A DNA stretch of 26,916 bases. Origin: an uncultured Alphaproteobacteria bacterium (GTDB taxonomy: Bacteria; Pseudomonadota; Alphaproteobacteria; Rs-D84). Positions 8,650-16,400 of the stretch are shown one piece after another; position 1 is the stretch's first letter, and every line of letters starts with the position of its first letter. The DNA is taken from positions 1-26,916 of the forward strand of contig CAJGDG010000015.1 of the NCBI GenBank assembly GCA_904502095.1, read 5' to 3'. Both the position numbers and the translations under genes were made by a program. Below the pieces are notes generated by a model. That model did no database searches and was not told where the DNA came from. It saw nothing but the letters and a program-made list of their open reading frames with translations.

Positions 8650-8769
8650 GCCACGATAGTGGCGTGGGTTCGACAATGAGTAGGTTTGACAAGTATTACG
8701 CCGTCAAACCGTCAGGAATGCCCCACAGCCCCGCTATCTGCGGGGCGAGGGAATACTTCATCTCCGCCA
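8650..8769 (+). ncRNA. Candidate structured RNA with pseudoknot
   Basis: Between tRNA-Ser and the next gene several stems can form: TGGCG/CGCCA (8660-8664 with 8765-8769), GTGGG/CCCAC (8664-8668 with 8722-8726), GGTTTGAC/GTCAAACC (8683-8690 with 8703-8710) and GCCCCGC/GCGGGGC (8728-8734 with 8740-8746). The loop bases AAGTATT (8691-8697) are complementary to AATACTT (8752-8758), an H-type pseudoknot. A terminator follows at 8778-8804. It matches no tRNA, tmRNA, SRP or RNase P sequence that I recognise. It could instead be a dispersed repeat. No promoter was found, so transcription would be by readthrough. Confidence 0.4.
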
Positions 8770-8777
8770 GGAAAATA

Positions 8778-8804
8778 AAAAATCCCCCGTTAGTGGGGAT
8801 TTTT
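8778..8804. terminator. Bidirectional rho-independent terminator
   Basis: AAAAATCCCC pairs with GGGGATTTTT around a 7-nt loop. It lies 1 base from the stop of the minus-strand gene at 8806. It can also end plus-strand transcripts arriving from the rpoZ-tRNA side. Confidence 0.8.
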
Positions 8805-8805
8805 A

Positions 8806-9219
8806 TTATCGGATTTTCTGGTGCCCATGATTTTGGTCTGTTGGGCGGGTTTTATACCACTCTTGGATCAGCTGCTCTTTATTATTTTTCCATGTAGTTT
8901 TTATTTCTTTCATAATTTTTTTTATTGGTACGGCAATCCCCTTCTTGGCTTCTGCTTTCATTGGGGAGCAGTCCGATATTTTAAAACGACAGGTTGTATT
9001 TTGGTACACAACCTTGAAATGAGGCTCTTCTGTTTCGTTTGGATAAAGTTCTATTTTGAAATTAACGCGCGCAGGTTCTTTTATGCAAACCACCATACCA
9101 AAGGTTCCGTTGCCAGGACAAGAAAAACGCACTTTTCGCTTTGGCTCCAATCCATTTTCAACCAATAAATCGTCTAAATTTTCGGACAATTGTTTTTCTA
9201 AAATTTCTATATCGTTCAT
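8806..9219 (-). CDS. Hypothetical protein, weakly DUF4160-like (137 aa)
   Basis: This is a 137-residue soluble protein without signal peptide or membrane segment. The second half has PHFKVVYQNTTCRFKISD followed by a helix with IKKIMKEIKTTWKNNKEQLIQEW. That order (HF-V-Y strand, then a helix with W-x-x-N-x-x-L-x-x-x-W) recalls DUF4160, a small family often found beside toxin-antitoxin genes, but I see no DUF2442 or toxin partner here. The start is ATG 9219 with AAGGA upstream. It has its own promoter with a consensus TTGACA -35 box and ends at a strong terminator, so it is monocistronic. The family link is tentative. Confidence 0.7.
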   Translation of the reverse strand: MNDIEILEKQLSENLDDLLVENGLEPKRKVRFSCPGNGTFGMVVCIKEPARVNFKIELYPNETEEPHFKVVYQNTTCRFKISDCSPMKAEAKKGIAVPIKKIMKEIKTTWKNNKEQLIQEWYKTRPTDQNHGHQKIR

Positions 9220-9236
9220 AGTTTTTCCTTGTTTTA

Positions 9237-9265
9237 TTGTGTGTAGAATAGCACGAATGTATAAT
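9237..9265 (+). promoter_or_regulatory. Promoter of the ABC-F gene
   Basis: TTGTGT (9237-9242), 17 nt and a consensus TATAAT (9260-9265) would start a transcript near 9272. That gives the ABC-F gene a leader of about 170 nt. The element interleaves with the minus-strand promoter at 9245-9272, so both cannot be occupied at once. Confidence 0.55.
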
Positions 9266-9272
9266 TTGTCAA
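9245..9272 (-). promoter_or_regulatory. Promoter of the 137-aa gene
   Basis: On the minus strand, a perfect TTGACA (9272-9267), a 16-nt spacer and TATTCT (9250-9245) precede the gene by about 25 nt. It overlaps the oppositely directed promoter at 9237-9265. Confidence 0.65.
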
Positions 9273-9365
9273 CGCTTAGATAAAATAAACTTGAAATTTT
9301 TTAAGGAAATGTTAATATTTAATCATACACAAATATTTAACCCGGGTTCAAAGTCCAATGAGTCG

Positions 9366-9430
9366 TTTATAAACATTTTTATTTTTTATATCTGTCTGGT
9401 TTTTAATCAGATGTGTTTAATGTTTATAAA
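9366..9430 (+). promoter_or_regulatory. Leader stem-loop upstream of the ABC-F gene
   Basis: TTTATAAACAT (9366-9376) and its exact complement (9420-9430) form an 11-bp stem. An inner ATCTG/CAGAT stem lies between them. The 3' arm ends 2 bases before the CGGGG that may act as ribosome-binding site for ATG 9444, so the structure could influence translation or transcription of the ABC-F gene. Confidence 0.4.
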
Positions 9431-9443
9431 ACGGGGTTTTATT

Positions 9444-10832
9444 ATGGCTTTAATTTCTTTATCAGATGTATCTTTTGGATATGACGACATCAATTTATTA
9501 AACAATGTATCTGTTGCGTTTAACGACAACGAGCATATCGCAATTGTTGGTGACAACGGGTGCGGCAAGACGACTTTATTAAAGTTGTTAGCGGGCGTTT
9601 TATTGCCTGATTATGGGACTGTTAATATTGATGCAGATATATTTATGTTAAATCAAATAAATGCGTCTGACAGCAAAAGTGGCGGCGAACAACAAATGTT
9701 TGCATTAATGCGTGCGTTTGAAAGTGGTGCAGATATATTATTGTTGGACGAGCCAACCAATAATCTGGATTTTGATGCCAGACAAATATTTTTTAATCGC
9801 TTGCATACATATCCGCATGGTGTGGTTGTTGTTTCTCATGACAGGGAATTGTTGCGGCAAATGGATAAAATAATAGAACTGCAAAATGGGCAATTAAGGG
9901 TTTATGGTGGCGACTATGATTTTTATTTATCGCAACGGCAAATTGAAGCGGATGCAATTGCATCCAAGTATACAGATGCACAAAAAAATATTGTGCGTCT
10001 AAGTGGCACCATTAACATCGCGCAAAACACGCGTCATCATCATGAGTTTAAACAACAAAAAGAAAGAACTAATTCGCGCCGCAGCAGATTGGCTGCAAAC
10101 GCATTAAAGGGTAAATCGCAAGAGACCGAGGCGAAAAAACGTGCGATTATTCAGAAAAAATTAGATGAGCAAACAGAGATTCAAAAAGCCTTGTCCGAAC
10201 AAATGCGCAATGAAACGATAAAAATTCCTGTGCCAACAAAATCGTTTTACAGCAAAGAACTGATAAATATTTCAGGGCTGTCTTTTGCGTATGGTGACAA
10301 ACAGGTTTTTGATAATTTTGATTTTATAATGTACGGCAAATCGCACATTCACTTGTCAGGTCGAAACGGATGCGGAAAATCAACATTATTAAAAATAATC
10401 TGCGGCAAATTAAAACCTGATAGTGGTACGATAAAAACAAATGGTCGTATTGCGTATATAAATCAAGATTTATCACTGCTGGATAAAAACAAAACTATTA
10501 TTGAAAACATAATGAATATATCTGGTTGTTTAAAGCATGATGCACATGCAATCGCGGCAAATTTTGGCTTTCGTGGTAATGCGTCAAAGCAAATTGTCGG
10601 AATATTATCTGGCGGCGAATTATTAAAGGCAACATTGGCTGCGGTTTTAGGCGGCAACAGTCAACCTGATTTGTTGATTTTGGACGAGCCAACAAATAAT
10701 CTTGAAATTAAAAGTATATCTGTGCTGGAAAATGCGCTGAATCAATATGGTGGGGCAGTATTATTGGTGTCGCACGATACAGAGTTTGTCAGAAATGTTA
10801 ATGTTGAAAAGATTATTTTCCTGGGGCGATAA
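9444..10832 (+). CDS. ABC-F family ATPase (462 aa)
   Basis: Two ABC domains lie on one chain with no membrane segment, the ABC-F plan of ribosome-binding translation factors. Domain 1 has Walker A GDNGCGKTT (near residue 36), signature SGGEQQ (near 79) and Walker B LLLDEPTNNLD. Domain 2 has GRNGCGKST (near 306), LSGGELLK (near 387) and LLILDEPTNNLE. A charged helical linker with a basic stretch (about 150-275) sits between them, as expected for the tRNA-facing P-site linker. Only about 43 residues separate Walker A from the signature in domain 1, against about 82 in domain 2, so the arm region is missing. The frame is open back to 9291, but ATG 9444 gives the normal MALISLSDVSFGY start. Antibiotic-resistance ABC-Fs of the Vga/Msr type also have a reduced first domain; resistance is possible but unproven. 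Confidence 0.88.
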   Translation: MALISLSDVSFGYDDINLLNNVSVAFNDNEHIAIVGDNGCGKTTLLKLLAGVLLPDYGTVNIDADIFMLNQINASDSKSGGEQQMFALMRAFESGADILLLDEPTNNLDFDARQIFFNRLHTYPHGVVVVSHDRELLRQMDKIIELQNGQLRVYGGDYDFYLSQRQIEADAIASKYTDAQKNIVRLSGTINIAQNTRHHHEFKQQKERTNSRRSRLAANALKGKSQETEAKKRAIIQKKLDEQTEIQKALSEQMRNETIKIPVPTKSFYSKELINISGLSFAYGDKQVFDNFDFIMYGKSHIHLSGRNGCGKSTLLKIICGKLKPDSGTIKTNGRIAYINQDLSLLDKNKTIIENIMNISGCLKHDAHAIAANFGFRGNASKQIVGILSGGELLKATLAAVLGGNSQPDLLILDEPTNNLEIKSISVLENALNQYGGAVLLVSHDTEFVRNVNVEKIIFLGR

Positions 10833-10899
10833 AAGTATTGAAAAACAGATATTTTGTGATACTCTTTTTAATTAACAAAAGCAACAAGGGGACTACAAG

Positions 10900-11169
10900 A
10901 TGGCTTTTACACAAGAAAAGAAATTAAATATTGCAAAATGTGACGGCTGTGAAAAGCGTTGTGAAATAACAACAAATAATATGTTCCCGATGGCCAGCGA
11001 CCCTGCATATTATCAGTTTCAAATTTTAGTCGATGGCGAACCAATCAGAAACTTTTTAGATCGTAATGGTATTGAACATCACTTGGCGCATTATCCAAAT
11101 ACACACGAAGAATCTATGAAGTTGGCGCGCAAAATTTTACCATCGTGCGATTATTATAAAACGCGCTGA
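10900..11169 (+). CDS. Small cysteine-containing protein (89 aa)
   Basis: A soluble protein of 89 residues starts at ATG 10900, preceded by AAGGGG. The N-terminal motif CDGCEKRC (residues 14-21) could bind a metal or iron-sulfur cluster; a further Cys lies near the C-terminus (SCDYY). The middle has NGIEHHLAHYPNTHEESMKLARKIL, with three histidines. There is no signal peptide. The gene lies 67 bases after the ABC-F gene and is closed by a terminator at 11185-11216. I do not recognise the family. Confidence 0.75.
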   Translation: MAFTQEKKLNIAKCDGCEKRCEITTNNMFPMASDPAYYQFQILVDGEPIRNFLDRNGIEHHLAHYPNTHEESMKLARKILPSCDYYKTR

Positions 11170-11184
11170 TATTGGCGATAAAAA

Positions 11185-11216
11185 TAAAAGCCGTTGCAGA
11201 TTGCAACGGTTTTTAT
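11185..11216 (+). terminator. Rho-independent terminator
   Basis: CCGTTGCA/TGCAACGG (11191-11198 with 11202-11209) forms an 8-bp stem with a 3-base loop, followed by TTTTTATTTTA. Its 3' arm overlaps the -35 box of the next promoter. Confidence 0.85.
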
Positions 11217-11229
11217 TTTATGTTATAAT
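11201..11229 (+). promoter_or_regulatory. Strong promoter of the structured RNA
   Basis: TTGCAA (11201-11206), a 17-nt spacer and TATAAT (11224-11229), with an extended -10 TG at 11221-11222, make the best plus-strand promoter in the window. Predicted initiation is near 11236. Confidence 0.7.
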
Positions 11230-11235
11230 TCATAT

Positions 11236-11428
11236 TGAATCCATGGGGATAATGGGTTCGGGATGTCACAATCCCAGATCAAATCCTGTGCGCAATGCAC
11301 AGCAATCTTCCCTGACCGCGGTCGGGGGGCTGTTGATTATAAAACACGGGCAACCGAAAGATTAACAGAATCATGTGATTTGATCTGATTTGTGAACCGC
11401 CCCGACCATCTGTTCCAGATGGTTTTTT
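11236..11428 (+). ncRNA. Probable ~193-nt structured non-coding RNA or leader
   Basis: A strong promoter and a rho-independent terminator (CCATCTG/CAGATGG then six T, 11406-11428) bracket a segment without a convincing reading frame. Long-range stems include GGTTC/GAACC (11255-11259 with 11394-11398), GGGG/CCCC (11245-11248 with 11400-11403) and the perfect AGATCAAATC/GATTTGATCT (11276-11285 with 11377-11386). Inside are hairpins GGGAT/ATCCC (11260-11275), CTGTGC/GCACAG (11286-11302), CCCTGAC/GTCGGGG (around 11310-11327) and CTGTTGAT/ATTAACAG (11330-11337 with 11361-11368, one G-U). Length is close to 6S RNA, but the three-branched interior does not look like 6S. It could also be a riboswitch-type leader for the exported proteins starting at 11455. 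Confidence 0.65.
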
Positions 11429-11454
11429 CATTACAAGAAAGGAGTAGGGATATA

Positions 11455-11775
11455 ATGAAAATCGTTTTATTTGCATTACCGTTTTTGTTGTTTAGTAATA
11501 TTGTCTGTGCCGATGAATATAACGATTTAATTGCCAGACGCAATGCGCTGAAACAGCAAATAGAGGCAACTGATTCTGAAATTTCCAGATGCGAAAAATC
11601 TTTAAAGGGTTGGACTGCGGCTACAATTATTGGTGGAATAGGTGCGGTTGCTACGGGTGTTGGCGCTATTGTACAAAATCAACAATCCAAAGAGATAAAG
11701 CAAACGTATCAGAATGTTAAAGAAGAAACAAAAGCCGCGGATGCCATCATCAATATTAACAAAAAGGTACAATAA
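11455..11775 (+). CDS. Small exported coiled-coil protein with glycine-rich segment (106 aa)
   Basis: ATG 11455 follows GGAGTAGGG. The N-terminus is a signal peptide (MKIVLFALPFLLFSNIVCADE), though a lipobox-like Cys19 is present without the usual LxGC pattern. Residues about 22-48 form a charged coiled coil (ALKQQIEATDSEISRCEKSL). A glycine-rich hydrophobic stretch of about 20 residues (IIGGIGAVATGVGAIV) comes next, resembling glycine-zipper segments, and a second charged helix ends the protein. The gene directly follows the structured RNA and its terminator. The next gene starts 1 base after its stop and has the same layout. Family and function are not known to me. Confidence 0.8.
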   Translation: MKIVLFALPFLLFSNIVCADEYNDLIARRNALKQQIEATDSEISRCEKSLKGWTAATIIGGIGAVATGVGAIVQNQQSKEIKQTYQNVKEETKAADAIININKKVQ

Positions 11776-11776
11776 A

Positions 11777-12316
11777 ATGAGATATTTTATTTCAACGATT
11801 GTCTTAACAATATTTACAATATGTAACACATTTGCTGTGCAAATTGGCGCTGGTTCGTCCAGTGCTTTGTATGCGCTACAAAACGAAGTCGCACAATTGG
11901 AATCAGAATTAGCGCAAAAACAGGAAAGATTGAACAAATGTGCAGAAAAAAATAAAAATTTTAAAATTGCGGGTATCGCGACTGTCGGTTTGGCTGGGGC
12001 GGGCGTTGTGGCAAATGTCGCAATGGCAAAAAAGAACCAGGACAGAATACAACAAATTGAAAAAATGAATAACAAAATAGCACAGGCAAATAAAATTGAT
12101 GCGGAACTTGTTAAAAAGTTGAACGCATTAAAAGAAAACCTGGATGAATATAAGTTTGATAAAGAACTAGAAAAACTGACAGACGAAGAAATAGAGCTTT
12201 TTGAGAAGATGGCAAGTTCTTTTGATTCTGAAGATTACGTGCCGACGCCAGCCGAACAAGAAGTTCTTATAAAATATATAAAGATAATGCAGGCGTCACA
12301 AAAAACAGCAAACTGA
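11777..12316 (+). CDS. Exported coiled-coil protein with glycine-rich segment (179 aa)
   Basis: ATG 11777 lies 1 base after the preceding stop, with AAGG upstream, so translation is probably coupled. A signal peptide ends near TFAVQ. A long coiled coil follows (LQNEVAQLESELAQKQERLNKC), then a small-residue hydrophobic stretch (IAGIATVGLAGAGVVANVAMA), a second coiled coil and an acidic C-terminal tail. The order matches the 106-residue neighbour, including a Cys just before the glycine-rich segment (RCEKS and KCAEK), so the two look like divergent paralogues that may pair. The gene ends 5 bases from a convergent flavoprotein gene with no terminator between. Function unknown. Confidence 0.8.
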   Translation: MRYFISTIVLTIFTICNTFAVQIGAGSSSALYALQNEVAQLESELAQKQERLNKCAEKNKNFKIAGIATVGLAGAGVVANVAMAKKNQDRIQQIEKMNNKIAQANKIDAELVKKLNALKENLDEYKFDKELEKLTDEEIELFEKMASSFDSEDYVPTPAEQEVLIKYIKIMQASQKTAN

Positions 12317-12321
12317 TATCA

Positions 12322-13479
12322 TTATGCGTATGTGCCGGCGGTGTGCCCGCTGGCCCATGCCCAGTGCAAATTGAATCCGCCTAAATCACCGGCTATATCG
12401 ATAACTTCGCCTGCAAAGAACAGCCCGCTGCATAATTTTGATTCCATTGTTTTTGAAGATATGTTTTCTGTGTCAACGCCACCGCGTATAACTTCGGCTG
12501 ATTGCAAGTTATGATATTTTATATCGTGCACAGGAATAAAAATATTTTGTGTTTTCTCGGCGATTAAATTAATCAAATCTTTATTTAAATCTGCAATATT
12601 TTTATCGGTATCGCCTGCAATCCATTTTGCAACACGGGTTGGTAATATTTCGGCCAGCACAGTACTTAATTTCTTGCGTCCGTTAATATGCTTTGCGTCA
12701 TTTAACATCGCGCGCAAATCGATATCTGGCGCCAAGTTTATATACAGTCCATCTGTAATGTCGCGCACGCTGGCGCGATATGCGGCGGGGCCACCAATAC
12801 CAAAGTGTGTAAATAACAAATCGTCGATAATTTTTTGTTTGCCAATTTTAATTTCTGATACAACAGACACGCCCGAAAAATCAGTTGGAAAATATTTAAA
12901 AGACATTGCACACAATGCGGGGCGCACAGGCACAATTTTATGTCCAAAACTTTTTGCGACTTTAAAGCCAATATCAGAAACACCCAAAGTGCCAAACGAA
13001 GTTCCGCCTGTGGCGACGATGACAGATTTTGATTTAAAAATTCCGTGGCATGTTTCAGTTATAAAAACATCGTTTTCTTTTTTTACATTTTGAACATTTG
13101 TGTCCCAGAAAAAATCAGAACCAGACGCATCGTGCATTAACGCGTCAACAACGGCACTTGCGCCATTTTTACAAAAAAATCGTCCTGGTGTTTTTTCATA
13201 CAAAGATAATTTATGCCCGCGCGCCCATTCCAAGATATCGTTGGGCGTCAGTGCCGATAATGCGCTGCGTACAAAGTTTGGGTTTTTGCCAAAATATCTG
13301 GTGTAATTTGCATCGGTATTTGTAATATTGCAGTTTCCCCCACCTGAAATGGCAACTTTGCGTGCAGCTGAATTTTTCATTTCCAAGATGGCAACTGTTT
13401 TGCCCCGCGCCAATGCGGTGCGCGCTGCCCACAAACCAGATGCACCTGCGCCAATTATAATAATGTCATAGACTTTCAT
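12322..13479 (-). CDS. BaiN/HI0933-family NAD(P)/FAD-dependent oxidoreductase
   Basis: This 385-residue flavoprotein belongs to the HI0933/YhiN/BaiN family. The N-terminal FAD-binding Rossmann motif is IIIIGAGASGLWAA (residues 6-19), followed by the family signature KVAISGGGNCNITN near residues 41-54. A second FAD contact, IVATGGTSFGTLG, lies in the middle. The C-terminal GLFFAGEVIDIAGDLGGFNL and HWAWASGHTAG are diagnostic. Substrates of most members are unknown. The start lies 6 bases after the stop of the giant cysteine-rich gene and lacks a clear Shine-Dalgarno, so it probably depends on that transcript; this link is odd for a housekeeping-type enzyme. Confidence 0.9.
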   Translation of the reverse strand: MKVYDIIIIGAGASGLWAARTALARGKTVAILEMKNSAARKVAISGGGNCNITNTDANYTRYFGKNPNFVRSALSALTPNDILEWARGHKLSLYEKTPGRFFCKNGASAVVDALMHDASGSDFFWDTNVQNVKKENDVFITETCHGIFKSKSVIVATGGTSFGTLGVSDIGFKVAKSFGHKIVPVRPALCAMSFKYFPTDFSGVSVVSEIKIGKQKIIDDLLFTHFGIGGPAAYRASVRDITDGLYINLAPDIDLRAMLNDAKHINGRKKLSTVLAEILPTRVAKWIAGDTDKNIADLNKDLINLIAEKTQNIFIPVHDIKYHNLQSAEVIRGGVDTENISSKTMESKLCSGLFFAGEVIDIAGDLGGFNLHWAWASGHTAGTYA

Positions 13480-13485
13480 TATAAA

Positions 13486-16400
13486 TTACCACGGCAAAAA
13501 ACCTTCGTTGCAAGTGCGTTCGCACTTTTGTGTTTCTTCGTTCCAATGACGACTGCCGGTTCCGTCGTTATCTACGTCGGTACAAATCAAACTACATTCA
13601 TCATCTTTTAATATATATTTTTCGCCTTGATACATACAAGTTGCAATTTCACATTTGTCGATATAACTGCTGACCGCGATTTCCCCTTTTTCGTCATAAT
13701 AGTTATCACAACGTTCACATTTTGTGCCGTCCGCGTTTTCTTTAAAGCCGCGTTCGCACTGTTTTACATAACACGCGGACCAATTTGATTCTTCCCATAC
13801 GCGTTCACCGACACCGTTTTTAATATAGCATGGACTGATGTCTGATTCACATGCGTTTGCATCGATGTGATAATTTTCTTCGCAATCTTCAACCAAACAA
13901 GGGCCGTATGCCAAATATTTTTCATCCCAGTGTCTGTGTGCCTTTGTTGCGTGTTCCGCATAGCACGATATTTTTTCTTCGCGACATTCGTTCAGGTACG
14001 GCATATAACCTTTCAGGCATGTTTTTACAATACAGTTCCCGGTTGCATTTTCATCATATGTTTCCGCGTATTTGACATTGCACTCTGTACATATGCCTGG
14101 GGTCTTCATTTCTTGGTCGTACGGACAGTTTGATTCATAGCAGAACATATTGCCGTCGTCTTTCGTGATAATATTGCAAGGGTTCTTAAGTGTGGATGTT
14201 CCCATGGAATAAGTGCAGTCGGTTGGATGGTGTGCTGTAGGTGCCTCTGGGTGCGCCGTACCATTTTCAACAGGGGTGTCCCAGCAGTTTTTATAACAGT
14301 CATCAACTTTGACTGAGCCGGCCCCGGAATAAGGGTAGTCGGGTGGACAACTTCTTTTGCCCCCGGTGTCGCCATAATAAACCGGCACACCGCCCGGACA
14401 ATATGACCCCTTCGGACATGGTCTCTGTTGCGCGCCTGCACTGTCGACCCAATTACCTGGCTCTGTTCTTAAATAACATTTTCTTTGCTCTGTTGCTCCA
14501 TCATCAGCTGTATAACCGTCTGGACATGCATAAGATCGACCATCACCCGGACAATATGAACCCTTCGGACAGATTGTACATGTATTTCCATCGCCATAGT
14601 AACCTGCGGCACAGGCATATTCAGGGTACAAATGCAACATATAGCTGTAACCTAAGTGGCTTTCAACCCACGCATCATCAATCACTGCATCTGGTGAAAC
14701 AGCATCGCTGTAATAAATGCCAACTGAATTTTTTGGGCGCCATGCTACAATTTTATATCCTTCACCCTTGGCGGCCAATGGATTGCCACAAGACGCATCT
14801 CTTCCATTATGTGCCAATCCCTGGTTATCTCTATTCCAATATTGAACAGTTGAATTAGCATATGTGACATCGTGTGTACATGTTGGCATGCTACTCGACA
14901 AATAATAGTTCACAATATATGTTTTAATAGAACACGCCTGATCTGTTGTGGTGGTTGCGCCATTTACTCTTCCGCCAACGGTATAACCCATATCACATGT
15001 ACAGTAGTCAGAACCCTCTGTGCTGGTCGAATGTTCAGGGCACGCCTTACAAGTCGTACCATCAGCATAATAATCCGCCGCACAGTGCCATACGCCCGTC
15101 AGGGTTATGTCGATATCGGTCAGATCGCTGCCGCTGATTGTTTGGCCGGCCGTATATTGGGCGCCATTATTATCAACCCAATATTCAAACACATATCCGT
15201 CCCGCGCATCTGGTGTTCTTATTGTGTATTGGTCAAAATGCTTAAATAAGTCAACCGTGTCGTCATCGTATTCAATAGTATATGTTTTTTCTGTGCACGT
15301 CCCCGTGATAGTGTCTGGCGCATAACCCGCGTTGCAAACACATTCGGTGTGTGCGTCATTTGGCGATGAATTTGCACCACAGGTTTTAATGCCTGATTCT
15401 ACACCGGCACCGGTTGGCTCAGATTCATCCATCCCTGGGCAGATTTTATTGCCGGTGGTTGGGCATTTCACACAATTGCCTGGCCCGGTGTATTCCTCGC
15501 CGGGATTATAATACCCCGCGTTGCATCTTAATGCGATTGTTCTCCATACAGGATAGACTTCCAAATCGCCAGATTCTGGGAAAAGTATGGTTGATACCTC
15601 TGGATCGTCGCCCATTGAACCTATGTCAACACTTCCATCCGCATGCCATGCAGTCACATCATATCCATCAAGATCAAAAGCCCAATTTCTTACATCCATT
15701 TCGGCGGTTCCGGCATCGGCATCCTCTCGATAACGCATGTCTGGACCAATTGTGGCCAAGTCCGACAAAACTGGCACCGGTTTCCCATGTGTGACACTCA
15801 GACCTGTGGGTAAATCTGAGACTTCATAATTATACGAACCGCCGTTTTCGAATTTGATATATAAAGTATTCCCCACACACTTGTTGGTTGATTCTTCCAC
15901 ATGGTATCCATCGGGACAGGTTGGCGGCAGTGGTGCCGGGTTAACACAAAGCCCATTTGGACATGGTTCGCAAACATTGTCTTCCATCCGATATCCATCG
16001 GTACACTCAAATTCAGCCACCAGCGACAGAGCACTTTGTCCTTCGGATAAATCGTCTACGGTAACCAATTCATCGGGGTCAAATTTTCTGTCGGTCGGAA
16101 CCATGCCGATATATTCAACCCATTTTTTAATCTTGTATCCCTCGCCGGGCCACTGACTTGAAACCATTTCTTTTGCTTTGTCGCTAGTAAGCAGATTCAC
16201 GGATTGGGTGTATGGCATATATTGATGATCATATATGTCCGGCGGGCCTGACTTTGGTGGCATCCAATACCAAACTGAGTATTTCATGATTTGACAATCA
16301 GTGGTTGTAGTTTCCTGATCTGACGGGTCTGTCACATTACCGTTCAAAGAATATCCCTCGTCACAGGTGCATACGGTCGCGCCCGCATCACTGTGTGAAT

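Noticed and set aside
8620..8769. A minus-strand tRNA suggested by GGTTCGAA followed by CGCCA
   Set aside because: The T stem pairs only 3 bp and no matching 5' acceptor strand exists; it is at best an inverted remnant of the tRNA-Ser end.
8650..8804. Two-piece tmRNA, as in other Alphaproteobacteria
   Set aside because: There is no tag reading frame of the usual ANDN...AA type and no acceptor stem ending in CCA that pairs with a 5' strand.
9291..9443. 51-residue N-terminal extension of the ABC-F protein
   Set aside because: The extension is AT-rich, lacks good ribosome-binding sites and holds the leader stem-loop; ABC-F proteins normally begin just before the first strand, as at ATG 9444.
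11236..11428. Assignment as 6S RNA
   Set aside because: Length and strong promoter fit, but I see several hairpins inside a closed 10-bp stem and no single long hairpin with one central bubble. Kept as unassigned.
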